Source: Cordia subcordata
Taxonomy: Eukaryota; Streptophyta; Magnoliopsida; Boraginales; Cordiaceae
Length of the DNA: 64,000 nucleotides
Reading direction: 5' to 3'
Assembly (NCBI GenBank): GCA_028554755.1
Contig: JAPTOF010000006.1
Span: 18,785,001 to 18,849,000, forward strand
The position numbers and the translations under genes are program-made. Below, in pieces: positions 1 through 11,700 of this stretch (the first letter of the stretch is position 1; every line of letters begins with the position of its first letter). The notes beneath the pieces were generated by a model. It was not told the origin of the DNA. It did not search any database and worked only from the letters and a program-made list of their open reading frames with translations.

Positions 1-340
1 TACTCTGATTAACTCACGGATTAGAGTCTTGAATACAACTGGTTGAAGACTGTCGATCACAACTTAAGTGCCCTTTTTCTGAGTAGTGTTTTTATGGAGG
101 AAATTTTTTATCGATAGAAAGAAATCTTGTCCTTTTCTTCTTCTTTTTCTTATAAAGAATGTATCTTTATATGCAGATAAAAATTTTCAAGGACTGACAT
201 AATGGAGAGTTATTTAACTTCCCACTCCTAGGAGGTTTCTTAACTTCCCATAACTCTTTTAATTTTTTTTGCTTTATCCATTAATAACTAGGTTGGATCG
301 GGTCAATCCAGATTGGGCGACCTGACTTGAATTTCTAACA
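1..340 (-). repeat. 3' LTR of the copia element (cut by the window edge)
   Basis: This matches 13530-13836 plus 15705-15729 apart from point changes and short indels. It ends inward in ...ATTTCTAACA, the complement of a TGTTAGAAAT LTR start. About 60 bp of the outer end lie left of the window. The adjoining stretch 341-352 reads as purine-rich (GAGTAGGAGA) on the minus strand and is the likely polypurine tract. Confidence 0.85.
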
Positions 341-720
341 TCTCCTACTCGCACAAGGTGGACAGAACCATGCACACTATTTTCTCTTCACAATCTTATC
401 GGGAATCAACACCAATTCCATGCAAGCAAATAAGTTGTGTGACCTATGAGCTCAACAATTGGAGGCCCAGGCCACACACCTGTTAGGATGTCATGGGAGC
501 CATATCCTATAAAGGAAAAGCAAAATCTCATAGTACCCTAAACTTGTTTAAGTTCGCTTTTAGTCAAAACATCCCTTATCCCTCGTAGGCCATGTTTGAC
601 TTTTAAAATCTCATTCATGTATTCATAATTATGTTACATCACAAAGATTACATAACTGGTCAACCTATGAACATATGCAGTGCTATAAGCGAATAGTCTT
701 CCCTTCACCTCAATGTCCCT

Positions 721-1077
721 CTAAATCAAATCAACTGCTTTCTCGGTAATGTCCCTTATAATTGAATCTAACATGATCTTTAGGTGCCATACCAAAGTCG
801 CTAATGTTAAACTTGTCGAGTTGGGGCACCAACATTGGTCTATAAGGGTATCTACAAAGAAGCTTTTATAGCTTCTAAGACTCATACAGTGATGAAGCAA
901 TGATTCATTCATACACTTTCCTAAGTTGTTGAGCACACACGGCATGGAAACATGTGCTATGGTGGAGGCTTTCCCACAAGGGCTTATGTCATGACTCAAA
1001 GAAACACTTTTAATACCATACAGATTTTCCCTGGTTACCACTAAGTAACTAATTGAACCCTCGAACTTAATACACAA
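721..1077 (-). CDS. unrecognised 118-aa ORF between copia pol and the 3' LTR
   Basis: An open frame of 118 codons lies downstream of RNase H and upstream of the 3' LTR, on the element's coding strand. It is Cys- and Ser-rich (several Cys and His, for example around HHCMSL and QCWCPN), with no signal peptide or membrane segment that I can see. Some copia lineages carry an extra ORF here, but I recognise no env-like or other domain. It may be a chance frame in a 1.2 kb 3' untranslated region (341-1529). Confidence 0.25.
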   Translation of the reverse strand: MCIKFEGSISYLVVTRENLYGIKSVSLSHDISPCGKASTIAHVSMPCVLNNLGKCMNESLLHHCMSLRSYKSFFVDTLIDQCWCPNSTSLTLATLVWHLKIMLDSIIRDITEKAVDLI

Positions 1078-1529
1078 AGTAATCGAGGTTTCGAATCTGG
1101 TACATATAGGTTATATGAATAGTGGGCACCCATATAGACATTGTTGTTGGTTTTAATTGCTTCATATAGCAACTATTAAGTCTCATCTCAATATTATCTT
1201 GGACACCAAGCCTTGATAATCATTAAGGCAATGCAATTTACAGAGTATAGTGTTTCTTGATGAACATTAACCTATTCATACCGTCTCATCTCAATATGCT
1301 CCCACTGCGCTTGAGGTGATTTCTCATGTGAAAAAGCCAATCTCAACTACCTGTTGACATACTTATAACTTGACAATTATATGGGCCCATATGCTTATAT
1401 GAGACTCATTCATGCAAACCAAAAACATATACTGAGTGCATGAAAACGTCCATTAAAACATGAGTCTTAAGGAAAGCAAACACATTGTATAAGCATAGAG
1501 TGATTACATATAATACAGATAACATAACT

Positions 1530-2010
1530 TTAAATTCTATGCAATCTTAGAGATTTTATATGTGATAAAAACACATCTCTATGAATAGGTTTAGTGAGTG
1601 GGTTTACTATTATCTCATGCGTAGAAATATGTTCTGTAATCACTTCTTTTTTCAACACTAAGTCTCTCACAAAATTAAATTTAATATACTTCATCTTGCC
1701 ATGATACTTTGCGTCTTTGGTATAGGCAATTGCTGCTTGACTATCGTAAAAGACTGTCACTGCCTGAGCAGCAATTTTAACAACTCCCAAGAACCATTTA
1801 AGCCATACTGCCTCTTCCATAGCAGCTGAGCAAGCTATAAACTCAGCTTTCATAGTGGATAAAGCTATGCATGTCTATTTCTTACTACACCGCAAAATAG
1901 CACTATCATTGAGCCAAAAAGCATATCCAAGGTGGTTTTTGCTCATCTGGGTCACATCCCCAATCAGCATCGGTAAATCCTTTTAGGTATAAAACACCTC
2001 ATTGATAACA
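1530..2010 (-). pseudogene. copia RNase H domain, frameshifted
   Basis: The minus strand encodes the C-terminal half of a copia RNase H: MKAEFIACS, EEAVWLKWFL, VFYDSQAAI and an ending in NPLTKPIHRDVFLSHIKSL, typical of the pol C-terminus in this superfamily. Just upstream, in another frame, 1920-2000 encodes GFTDADWGCDPDE, the N-terminal RNase H motif with its catalytic Asp. A stop and a frame change around 1854-1900 separate the halves. It follows RT directly, as expected. Confidence 0.8.
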
Positions 2011-3048
2011 TAAGCAATAGTCCAATGTCCCTTTTAAGTACCTCAAGATCCTGTTAATAGCTTTCCAATGGATCCGCCCAAGGTTTGATTGATAATGACT
2101 TACCATTCCTATGGCAAAACAAATATTTGGCCTTGTACACATCATGGCATACATTAGGCTTCCCACAGTACTCGTATAAAGAATGGCCTTCATGTTGTCT
2201 ACTTCTTTTGGCGTTTTGGGACACATCCCTTGATTCAGGCTCTCACTCTTAGCTACAGGAGTATTTGTGGGTTTGCAGTCTTGCACATGGAATCGTTCAA
2301 GAACCTTTTTGAGGAATATTTCTGGCGATAAAGCAAGAAGTCTCTTGGATTGGTCCTTCTGGATCTTGACTCCAGGTATATCTGCTACTTCACCCATATC
2401 CTTCACTTTAAAAGTCAAAGACAACCACTTCTTTATAGTGATTATATACTCCTTGTCATTCCAGGCTAATAATATGTCGTCTACATAGAGAGATAGAAAC
2501 ACATATCTATTCTCAGATCGTTTGACACCCCACAATGGTCTTCTTGTGCCATTTTAAAACCATACGAAATGATTTCTTGATGGAACCTAAGATACCACTG
2601 TCTGGATGATTGTTTTAATCTATAGATTGACCTCTAGAGTTTGCACACTTTGCTCTCCTAGCCTTTAACTAATGAATCCTGTGGGTTGAGCCATAAAGAT
2701 TTCCTCATCTAGTTCTTCATTGAGAAATGTTGTCTTTAAATCCATCTAATGTAATTCTAGGTCCAGACGAGCTACTATAGCTAAAATCAAGCGAATAGAG
2801 GCAAACTTAACTACCAGAGAGAAGGTTTCCTCATAGTTTATACCTTTTATATGGGTATATCCTTTCACCACCAAGCGAGCTATGTACCTTTCAATGGATC
2901 TATTTGCACTACGTTTGATTTTGAGAACCCATTTATTCCTAATTTCTTTTCTATTTGGTGGAAGATTAACCAGTTCCCAAACTTGGTTTTTCTTCATGAA
3001 ATCCATTTCCTCTTCCATTGCATTCATCTAATGTTTCCTCGTAGATGA
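1999..3048 (-). pseudogene. copia reverse transcriptase, broken into two or more frames
   Basis: The upstream part (2746-3027, 93 aa) carries the start of copia RT: VWELVNLPP, NKWVLKIKR, YIARLVVKGY and a decayed catalytic-loop region. The downstream part (1999-2535, 178 aa) contains LYVDDILLAW, the YVDD active site, then MGEVADIPGVKI and LYTSTVGSLMYAM, the usual RT C-terminal landmarks. Between them (2536-2745) the protein is recognisable only with frame changes and stops. Copia RT would copy the element RNA into cDNA in cytoplasmic particles. This copy cannot make the enzyme. Confidence 0.85.
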
Positions 3049-3271
3049 CGAGAGAGCTTCAGTCACTATCTTAGGCTCCTTGTCATCTTGTGGAGTAACT
3101 ATGAAAGATTCTCCTTCGATCTCAAATCAGCGTCAGGAATGTTTTGATGATTAATTCTTCATGTGGGTTTTTGCAAACTTGATCCACTAACCGGTTGTGA
3201 AACTAATTCACCACAAATAACCGGTGTTTCTCTGCCACTTGGATTAGTGAGCAGTGTGAATACCTCCTCCA

Positions 3272-4090
3272 CTAAAACTTTAAAAGGAGTAGGATCATTT
3301 GAATCGTCCAATTCACATAATTGAAATCCGTTATCAATATCCCATGCCAAGTAAAATCTATCTCCAAGAATGTCGCATCTCGTGACTCAAGTTCAGACAC
3401 GCTGCTATCTACTTGTTCACCAAGGAACACATATCCTTTCAAGTGTTCAGAATACTGAATGAAAATGCACTTTTTTCCTCTCGGTACTAATTTTCTAAAC
3501 TTATAAGAAGTATCATGAATATAAGCAGCCAATCCCCAAGGATGCAAACTATTTATGTTAGGTCTCTTACCTATCCATAACTCATAAGGAGTTGTAGGTA
3601 CTGACTTTGTGGGCATACAATTAAGGACATACGTGGCTGTTAATAAAGCATCTCCCCAAAACAAAATTGGAAGATTAACTTGAGCCGTCATGGACCTAAC
3701 CATGTCTAGTAAGGTTCTATTCCTTCTTTTAACAACACCATTATGTAGCGGAGTTCCAGGAATAGTCAACTGTCTAGCTATACCTTTCACATCACAAAAA
3801 TATTCTTGAACTAATCAGAAAGATATCCACGACCACAATCAGTTCTAAGTGATTTCACCTTTTTGTCTAGTTGATTCTCAACCAAGTTGAGATACCATTT
3901 AAAATAATCCAATGCTTCAGACTTATAGGAAACCAAGTACACAAGACTGTATTTGGTGTAATCATCAATAAATGTGATGAAATATGAGGGCCATACTTTG
4001 CCCTAACGTTCATTAGACCACAGATATCTGAATGGACTAGTTGCAATGGGTATTCAGCTCGTAAACCTATGTTAAATGGTTTTCTTTTTT
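3272..4090 (-). pseudogene. copia integrase catalytic core and C-terminal part
   Basis: The 172-aa open frame (3272-3790) contains LTIPGTPLHNGVVKRRNRTLLDMVRSM, split here as PGTPLHNGVVKRRN and RTLLDMVRSM, the region that includes the third acidic position of the DDE core; the usual Glu of that motif reads as Val (NGVVKR). It continues with PTTPYELWIGKRPN and GCxxYxH-like text. Upstream, 3791-4080 encodes DYTKYS (first Asp) and LRTDCGRGYLSD (second Asp) in shifted frames. The loss of the Glu and the frameshifts make it inactive. It sits between the GAG-pre-integrase part and RT, the copia order. Confidence 0.82.
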
Positions 4091-4562
4091 ATTTACTGAC
4101 AAGGCAACTTTCATATACTGGCAAATCGACTTCAGCTAGTGACCCCAACAGGCCTTCTTTAGCAAGTCTATTCATCCTATCTTGCCATATATTCCCTAGC
4201 CTGCTATGCCACACATTCATATCTACATCTATCTTGCTAGAAAATGCATTATATGAATAACAAACATTTGCATAGCTAATATGATTATGTTCAACATCCA
4301 ACAAAAGAAAACCATCTACTAAATATCTATAGCCATACATGACATTATCCAAAAGAAGTATAACAAAAACACCAAACATATAAAGTTCAAAACCTAATTG
4401 CAAAAGGATTAATGTGGAGACAAAGTTCCTCCGAAAATCTAGGGCATACACGACAACCATGCAATATGAGTTTGCAAATGCCAATATCTTTGATTTCAAC
4501 TCTCTCACTGTTCCCCACAAATATTGACCTTGTGTTAGCAAAAACACGATGGTACTCCACAT
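4089..4562 (-). pseudogene. copia GAG-pre-integrase / integrase zinc-binding region
   Basis: A 157-aa frame ends in VWHSRLGNIWQDRMNRLAKEGLLGSL, a recognisable GAG-pre-integrase segment that holds the first His residues of the HHCC zinc finger. The upstream part is hydrophobic and poorly conserved. The final Cys of the finger (ESCLVSK) is visible at the end. It overlaps the protease frame, which shows that a frameshift separates them. Confidence 0.7.
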
Positions 4563-4827
4563 ATGCTCTCCTCTCCCTGGCTATATGATTGGTCATTGCT
4601 GAGTTAATGGTCCACATAGGATAAGATTCAATTAGTAACGCACAACTAGAAACATAGGCATTACTCGAAGAAAAGGATATTACCTTGATCTTTGGCTTGA
4701 GACAGTCCCAAGCATAATGACCCTTCTTGTGGCAATTATAGCACTTAACATTAGCAGTGTTCTTCTTACCATTGCGCTTGTCACTTTTTCCTTTTCCTTT
4801 TTCTTTGTTTCCTATGGCCTTCTTCAT
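4387..4827 (-). pseudogene. copia Gag zinc knuckle and aspartic protease start
   Basis: The 146-aa frame starts in a Lys-rich stretch and carries CYNCHKKGHYAWDC, a clean CX2CX4HX4C nucleocapsid knuckle for RNA binding. About 45 residues later it has MWTINSAMTNHIA, where copia proteases normally have a Trp-x-x-Asp-Ser-Gly active site. Here the catalytic Asp reads as Asn and the Gly as Ala, so the protease is dead regardless of the frameshifts. The order knuckle-protease fits a copia Gag-Pol polyprotein. Confidence 0.78.
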
Positions 4828-5536
4828 CAGCTTGCCTTTCCCTTTGTCATTGGAGTTCTTGCCTATTTTACGCTTAAAGCTAGTTGCTCTTTGCTAACTG
4901 GATTTAGCTACATAAGCTTGTCTAGTGACCTTAATGGCTAAAAGGTGTTCCTCCTCTAACTCCCGATGATGCTCAATGTCTTTGAATGTACATTCTCATT
5001 GTGCATTTTGTTGACAACCATATGCTCCCAGCTTGATGGAAGGGATCTGATAATAACCTACACCAGTTGTTCATTAGTGAGAGCATGGCCAGCTGCCTTA
5101 AGCTCTCGTATCATGTTTGACATTTCTCTCAGATATTGTCTCATAATGACACCGATCGCTTCTTATAAATGTCAAACTTGATGGTTAGCCGGTGAAGTTT
5201 CAAAATAGAAGTACCACCAAACTGCTCTTTCAAAGCATTCCACATGCCTTGAGCATTAAGGTGAACCTCAAAATTAGCAATGAGGTCATCATGCATGGTG
5301 CTCAGTAACGTAATACGAGCTGTTGCATTTTTCTTTTTCTAGACCTAAAATGCTTCCAACTCCCATCGATGCTGAGCAATGTTACCATGTTTGGGCTCCC
5401 CCATATCTTGGTTTAATGTTTCTAGAAACTCTTATTCTTCGAGAATGTACAGAACTTTACGATGCCACACGTCATAATTTTCTCTGTTTAGTTTGTCTCC
5501 TTTGTTCAAGTCAGCAACAATGGTTTTGGTAGCCAT
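4828..5536 (-). pseudogene. copia gag N-terminal region, decayed
   Basis: The likely start is the minus-strand ATG at 5534-5536, opening MATKTIVADLNKGDKL and then NYDVWHRKVLYILEE, a common copia Gag beginning. The frame stops soon after, and later Gag pieces appear only in other frames (for example the complement of 4960-5330). The plus-strand open frames here have no coding support. No single long frame remains. Confidence 0.6.
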
Positions 5537-5829
5537 AATGGGCTACACAAGGAATTTGTGAGTTATCACTAAGACACATATATTAAAAAAGTTCTACTAG
5601 AAATGGCATTAGATTGTAATAGGATCACATTAGTTATAGAATCAACACACTGTTACACAATTCGTCATCTCCTATATGTCAAATGTCAAAATATTACGAT
5701 GCTATCCATGTTGAGCAAAAACAAATCTTCCTCAAATTTTGAATTACTTCAATTCATTGTTAAGGAGCACAAAGAAAAAATCTGGATGAGGATCACATTC
5801 TCATAGAGCTCCTACTTAAAAAAGATAAA
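5537..5829 (-). other. copia 5' leader, part adjoining gag
   Basis: This is non-coding AT-rich sequence directly upstream of the gag start, ending where the plus-strand solo LTR begins. The leader resumes at 7663-8740 and 12338-13458, giving about 2.5 kb in total, long for a copia leader. Confidence 0.5.
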
Positions 5830-7662
5830 TGATGTGTTGGTTTTATGTGTGTATTTGCTTTGTATTTCTATAATTATTTGGAGGTGATTTGTGCTTATTA
5901 GATAGCCTTACTATGGTATTTATATTATAGTTTTGCATCCTCAGATGTAAATGTTCATAGTTAAGTTTAGAGAGAAAACACTGCACTAAGTGCTTATTTT
6001 ATGTTGTAGGTGAGCTTTGGGATGGGACAAGAGTAAATAAGGAGAAAAAAGCTCAATGTTGACGAAGAAATGAGCAAGAGATGAAGTTTCAAAGTTAAGC
6101 TGTCAAGTGTGAGGGGGCTAGCCGGTAAGGTCCCCAGTAGGGTCCCCCAGTAAGTACTGATCAGCTGATAGGGTGCCCCAGTAAATCCAAAAAGCTCCTT
6201 TTTTGTATTAGTCGACCTCTTAAAGTATCGGCTAATTGGAAGTGACACTAGAAGCTATAAATAAGGCCTGATTTTAGTATTTGAGAGGAATCTTTCCAAT
6301 TCATCTCTCACACCCACTTTACACCCATTTTCCAAAACCCTGAAATCCACCTAAACCTAGTCACACACACTTCTAAACACAAAAAGACTTTGGAATCAAG
6401 CCTCTAAGAGGATCAAATACAAGGACCTAGGTATAAGCTCTTGGATTTTAAAGCATGCTATGGATAAAAGGGTATCTCTCTTTTATCCTAAGCAAATCTA
6501 TGTATGATTAAAGCTATGCAGGGTGATTTACTCTTGTATTATGGATGATTATTACATTATTGTTATGGGCACTTGATGGATCTAAATATATACATGCTTG
6601 TACTTAGGGTTTTGAAGGCCATTTTACATACTATCTATGTGTTTATTGAAATGTCTTAATGAAGCTGTATATGTATATTGAAGTCTATTTTGCTATTAAC
6701 TATTTCTAAATCATTATGCTAGCATGTCTATGTGTTTATGTGGTGATTTGATGAAGTGGGTATGGCTATATACATGTCTATATGTGTATTAGGATATTTA
6801 ACAACATAAATAGCTTCTATTGCTTACATGTCTAGTGCTAATGCGTAAATTGGTGTAATCTAAGTATGTCTATGTGCTTAGTAGTAGGATAGGCTGACAT
6901 ATCCTTGAATGTTGTGCCGTAGATGTGTATGCTTTACGCTTAAATGTTAATTCTAGCTATTGTGATGACAATCGGTGGTGCACAACTAATGGCTAGCCTA
7001 GGTTGAGTCTTCCCTAGTTTTAAATCTAGCTAACGGATTTCAGGGTAGGTTAGTCGACCTTAGACAAACTTGGTCTTGGCTTTAAATCCAGCCAATGGTT
7101 TAGATGCTAGGGTTAGATCGATCTAAGTCACCTAGAATCCTAACTAGCTAGCCCTACGGCCCTAAAGCCCTAAGGCATAATGACCACACTGTAGCTCTAG
7201 GTTAGTCAATGCCTAGGGACAGACCTGCACTGAGGGTAAGGTGTAATTAGAAGGTTAAGTAAGAGTCTAGACGAGAGCAACCAAGTATAATCCATCAAGC
7301 AACCTTAACAAGAAGTAGTAATCACCCAATTGCAAGATGTAATCACCCTAGTTCCCCATTTCCATGTGTTAGATTCCACTTAGATTGCTTGATTCCCCCA
7401 TTTCACACATATACACACACACACACCATTTTATTCCCTTGTCCTTAGGGTAGATTTACTTTTCCTGTACTCCATCCTATCAAAACAAAACCAAAAAGAT
7501 TGTAGTTTAGGAACCCAACATGTAGCCTTTTAGGATACACATAGCTTAGGACACTACACACATTTGGCCTTCCCATGGATTCGGCCCCGCACTCAAACGC
7601 TACATTATAGATGACCTATGCAATTGCGGGCTATTTAGGCTTGTGCTCACGAATAGCGATCA
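5830..7662 (+). mobile_element. gypsy solo LTR (GCGATCA-ending subfamily)
   Basis: It starts TGATGTGTTGG and ends ...CACGAATAGCGATCA, matching 53419-55565 at both ends and resembling the LTR of element C. The flanks ATAAA (5825-5829) and CTAAA (7663-7667) are a near-perfect 5 bp target duplication with no internal domain between, so this is a solo LTR from LTR-LTR recombination. A TATA box (TATAAATA, 6256-6263) lies about 430 bp in. Further on are TTTAAA-centred stem-loops (for example near 7074) and a block before the 3' end resembling GATTCGGCCCC (about 7580). Confidence 0.85.
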
Positions 7663-7951
7663 CTAAATAAAATATATGCAATATAGGGGAAAAAAAAGCC
7701 TCAATAGTTAACATTAAAAAAAAAAACAACTAATGTCCAAAGTAATAAGATAGGGTCATACAAGAAAGAAAAATAAAATGTTTACTCATATTAAACATCC
7801 CCAACATAAAATCAAGACAAGCTATTTCTTGGTTTGTTTATAGCCTAATCTGTCCACTAATGGTGTCAAATCCAAATCCTTCAAAATTTTGGGACATTGA
7901 CGATTAAGGACAAACATGCTATTACGACTCTTATGAGATCCAAACAATACA

Positions 7952-8515
7952 TTTTGGTTCTACGCATGCTAGATGAAGTAGACAAAAAATTGGTACGCCT
8001 AATACCTTTAAGCATTCATTACTTCTCAAAAAGTTCAATGTCTCATGCAACTTGATCGAATTTCATGATTCTTTTGTCATAACGTATTTTCTTTTTAACA
8101 TACTTGTACACGTCCAGTGAGGATCTCACTAATCCTTTAACTTCATCTTCATTAGTTGGGTATACACGTGCATTAGATTTATACTTAATAATAAACATCA
8201 TGGTAAGCATGTGTCTTATATGTGCATTCACATTTTTGGTTTTGCGCACGCTAGATGAAATGGACAAAAAAACTTATACGCCTTATGCCTTTAAGCACTC
8301 GTTACTTCTCAAAAAGTTTGATCTTAGACGCAGCTTGATCGAATGTCATGATTCTATCATCATAACTTATTTTCTTTTCGACATCTTTGCACGTGTTTGG
8401 TAAAGGCCTTATTAATTCTTTAACTTCATCTTCATCAATCAGATACACACATGCATTAGATCTATACTTAATGTTAAACAACATGGTACGCATGTGTCTT
8501 ATATGTGCATTCAAG
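7952..8515 (-). repeat. direct tandem duplication, two 282-bp units, in the copia leader
   Basis: Unit 1 is about 7952-8233 and unit 2 about 8234-8515; both start TTTTGGTT and run to TATGTGCATTCA. They are clearly homologous but diverged by point changes. The offset of 282 is a multiple of three, and both units keep a homologous minus-strand reading frame (next two entries). A partial further copy may flank each side (ACATTTTG near 7949 and 8517). Confidence 0.75.
8043..8267 (-). CDS. unrecognised 74-aa ORF, repeat unit 1
   Basis: This is the frame of the first 282-bp unit. It contains NAHIRHMLTMMFIIKYKSN, YPTNEDEVKGLV and YDKRIMKFDQVA, closely parallel to the ORF in unit 2. After its stop the same frame continues to LFEK and a second stop that unit 2 shares, so a stop has probably been gained here. 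I do not recognise the domain. It is either a captured host coding fragment or an extra leader frame. Confidence 0.3.
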   Translation of the reverse strand: MSISSSVRKTKNVNAHIRHMLTMMFIIKYKSNARVYPTNEDEVKGLVRSSLDVYKYVKKKIRYDKRIMKFDQVA

Positions 8516-8532
8516 GACATTTTGACACGCAT
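8302..8532 (-). CDS. unrecognised 76-aa ORF, repeat unit 2
   Basis: Homologous to the ORF in the neighbouring unit: NAHIRHMRTMLFNIKYRSN, DEDEVKELI and YDDRIMTFDQAASKIKLFEK before the stop. The shared HIRHM, IKY-SNA, EDEVK and FDQ motifs keep the same spacing. The product would be small and charged, with no membrane segment. No family is recognised, and whether it was ever translated is unknown. Confidence 0.3.
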   Translation of the reverse strand: MRVKMSLNAHIRHMRTMLFNIKYRSNACVYLIDEDEVKELIRPLPNTCKDVEKKISYDDRIMTFDQAASKIKLFEK

Positions 8533-8740
8533 ACGATATCTTCAATACTGGGAAAGAGTGGGCTTTGGGTTATGATACTCAAGCACATAGCCATACAATT
8601 TCTAAAATAAGCCAATTATGGATTTCCTTGCAGTTTTTAGTGTCCTTGCCATTTTTTATCACAAAAGACTTGAATGGCCTAAAAAGGATTAGTGCTAAAA
8701 TAATATTATCTATTGCACTAAACCATAAACACATGTTACA

Positions 8741-11700
8741 TGATCATAAACCTTTAAGAGTGTTACCCACAAGCGTATAGGTCGCGGTAGTATAGCGTGT
8801 GCGAATGTGGGGTCGTGTCCAAGGGGAGGCTATCTCAGTGTGTGGCTCTAAGTAAAAGTGTTTCCTACGCTCGCTACGTGTGGTCTTACCTACTCTTTTT
8901 AGGGTTTTTGGATTGATTAGAGCTCTAATTTAAACCTAAACTAAGGGAAAATAAACTTAACTAACGAGAATGGTGATATAAACAAGCTATGGAAGTGAGG
9001 ATATACAAAGGTGATGTGTTTTATTTTTGTGTGTTTGCCTATGCTTAAGAGGTGTTTTGAGCTTTAAGAGATGCATTAGTATAGTATACATACTATAGTT
9101 AGACTTAAGCATAAGCAAATGTACATAATTGAATTTAAAGACAAACGCTACACTAATACAGGCTTATATCTCGTGTTTGGTAAAGTTAGGTCAAAAGCTT
9201 GGGACTTGAATTGATGGAGAATCGATGTTAGAGTCAAGCTCGAAGTGTTCGGGTCATGGGAGAAGCTTAAAAGAAGTGTTTGGAGGCAACCAGGCAAAGA
9301 AAAGGGCAACCAGAGTGAAACGGATGCAACGCGAGAAAATCGGCCAAGCTTTTGACTTGGTCGGTTGAGCCCCCTTCTAGGGCCAGTCGACTGGCCAAAA
9401 CAGAAAGAAACCCACTTTGCATCTGTCGACCTCAAGGCTAGGCTAGTTGACCAACTGAGGCCCTCAACTGGACGCGATTGCTGCACTATAAAGGCCTTTT
9501 TCTAGCCCATTTTGAGTAGATTTTTTTACCCCTTTTCACCTACCATTCATACACTCACTTCTTAGACACAAAACCCTACTTTCACCCACCTCTAATATGC
9601 ACACTAACACACACACCCACTTAGAATTAAGTTGATTTTGAAGGATTCAAACATCGTTTGGTGAAAGTTTACTCAAGTTTGTAAAGAAACAAGCAACGAT
9701 GGAAGGGGAAATTTCTATAACCTATTCATTCTTATCTATTTCTTGCTTGAGTAGATAGATTAGGGTGACTAAGCTTGTGTAATGGGATGATTTTTGTATT
9801 CTTTGTTATGGGATTTGATTGGCTCATATATATACATACTTTTTCTTATTTTGAGAAGCTTTATATCATTTCATGTCCATGTGTTTGATGTAATGCTTGA
9901 ATGAGTTGTATGTATATAGATTGAGTTGTATTTGCTATAAAACACTTCTAACCCTTAGATTATGCATGTCTATGTGTGTGATTATGGATAATATGAAGTG
10001 GGTTAGTTAGATTCATGTCTATGTGAATGTTAACATGCCTTATAGTGAATACATGCTCCATTAATGTTGCATGTCCAATGGCGTAAAACAAATTTGTGTA
10101 TGTTTGTATCCTGGATAGGACGTCATATTCACAACACCTTACCTTAGAATACGTAGGAATATGCCTATTAGATACCAATCCCCTTTAGTGTCCCTAGAAT
10201 GATGGTGCATAAGTTAGGAATAGTCTAGATCGAGTCCCTTTTAGCTTTAAATCTAGCTAATAGGACTTTGGATAGGCTTAGTCGACCCTAGGAACCCAAG
10301 GTCTTTGCTTTAAATCCAGTTAATGGTTTAGGAACTAGGGTGGGACTGTTCTAGGACACCTAAGTAGTTCCCTAGTCCCTCCTATAGCCTTAAGTACATA
10401 AAGACCACGCCGTAGCTCTAAGTGTGCACGCCTAGGGACGAACTCGAATCAAGTCCTAGGGTGTAATTAGGATAGTAGGTAGTTGCTTAGTATTAGAAGC
10501 CATACCCAGTAAGTCAATATTCTAAATCCCATAGCATTGAGTAGAAAGTCACCCATTCACAAGTGTAGGTCACCTTATCACCTTCCCATAAGTTTTATCC
10601 CCTTAGGTTTGCTTAATTCTTACTTTTCCTTTCTTGCATTCATAGTGTAGTCTTTCATTTCCCTCCTAGCTCCCTAAAATCCAAAAGCACAAAAAGATGA
10701 CTAGTTTAGGTTTCTTTTTAAGCTTCCACTAGAAGGCACTAGCTTAGGAGTTTACCACATTTTAAGCCTCCCTATGGTTCGACACCGGCATTAGTACCCC
10801 TATATTGCACGATCCATATGCTTGCGGGACCTTTTAGGGCTTGCACCTTCTAGGGCACATCAAAGGGTTTGGAAGAACTTAAGGGTGATTGCTCCTTAAG
10901 AATGGATTTGGGTTTCTAACCTTGTTTTGAGGCTATTTATAGTTCGATTACTCTAATGGTGGGCTTAGTTTACTAGACTTACCACATCTAACTATCAGTG
11001 CAACCCTATCCCTAATTGGGCCCAATTAGAAGTATAGGTTTGTCCTAGCTAGCTATGGCTTTTGGGTCTTGTTCTAAGTCCCTTGGGTGTTGATTAATGT
11101 CTTAATAGCGAGTCTAACCTTTTAGATATGTTTCAAACTAGAGATTAAGTCCCTTAAGTCAAATAAGTGATAGTGGTACCCTTTTAGCCATGTTTCATGC
11201 TAGAGGTGATTACCTAATATATTAAAGGCATGAAAAACATTATTAATCAATACAAATGTAGTTACAAGTAGGGCTCATGCTATTAGCATGGATTAAGGCT
11301 AAGGTGAGGCCACTATTATTAGCATCCAAGCACAAATTACACATGTAAACTCATAGAGGCAATTCATCAAACACCAAGTTCAATTTCAAGCCATAGAAAT
11401 GTGATAGCAAAGCATATATATACAACCATCAAAATCTCAAAACAAGTGTTAAAATCTTTGACCCATTACAAAAATAGTAATCATCCCTAATCTAGAGATA
11501 TTCTAGCATAGTATAGACAAGAATAAAGAGAATAATGTAGAGCTCCCTCATTATCCTTGCCAAAACCCTCCAAATCCTTATTTGATCTTCAAATCCAAGC
11601 TTGTTTATGGATGGAATTGATGTGGCATTGAGTGTGTAAGCTGGGTTTTAAGTGGATTTGGGGTTTAGGCAAATGAGTGTGTGAAAAAGTTGGTGTTACC

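Noticed and set aside
721..1077. Possible env-like protein downstream of copia pol
   Set aside because: No signal peptide, membrane segment or known motif; listed only as an unrecognised ORF with low confidence.
9148..9486. 112-codon minus-strand ORF
   Set aside because: Antisense to the plus-strand solo LTR and ends at its TATA region; no motif.
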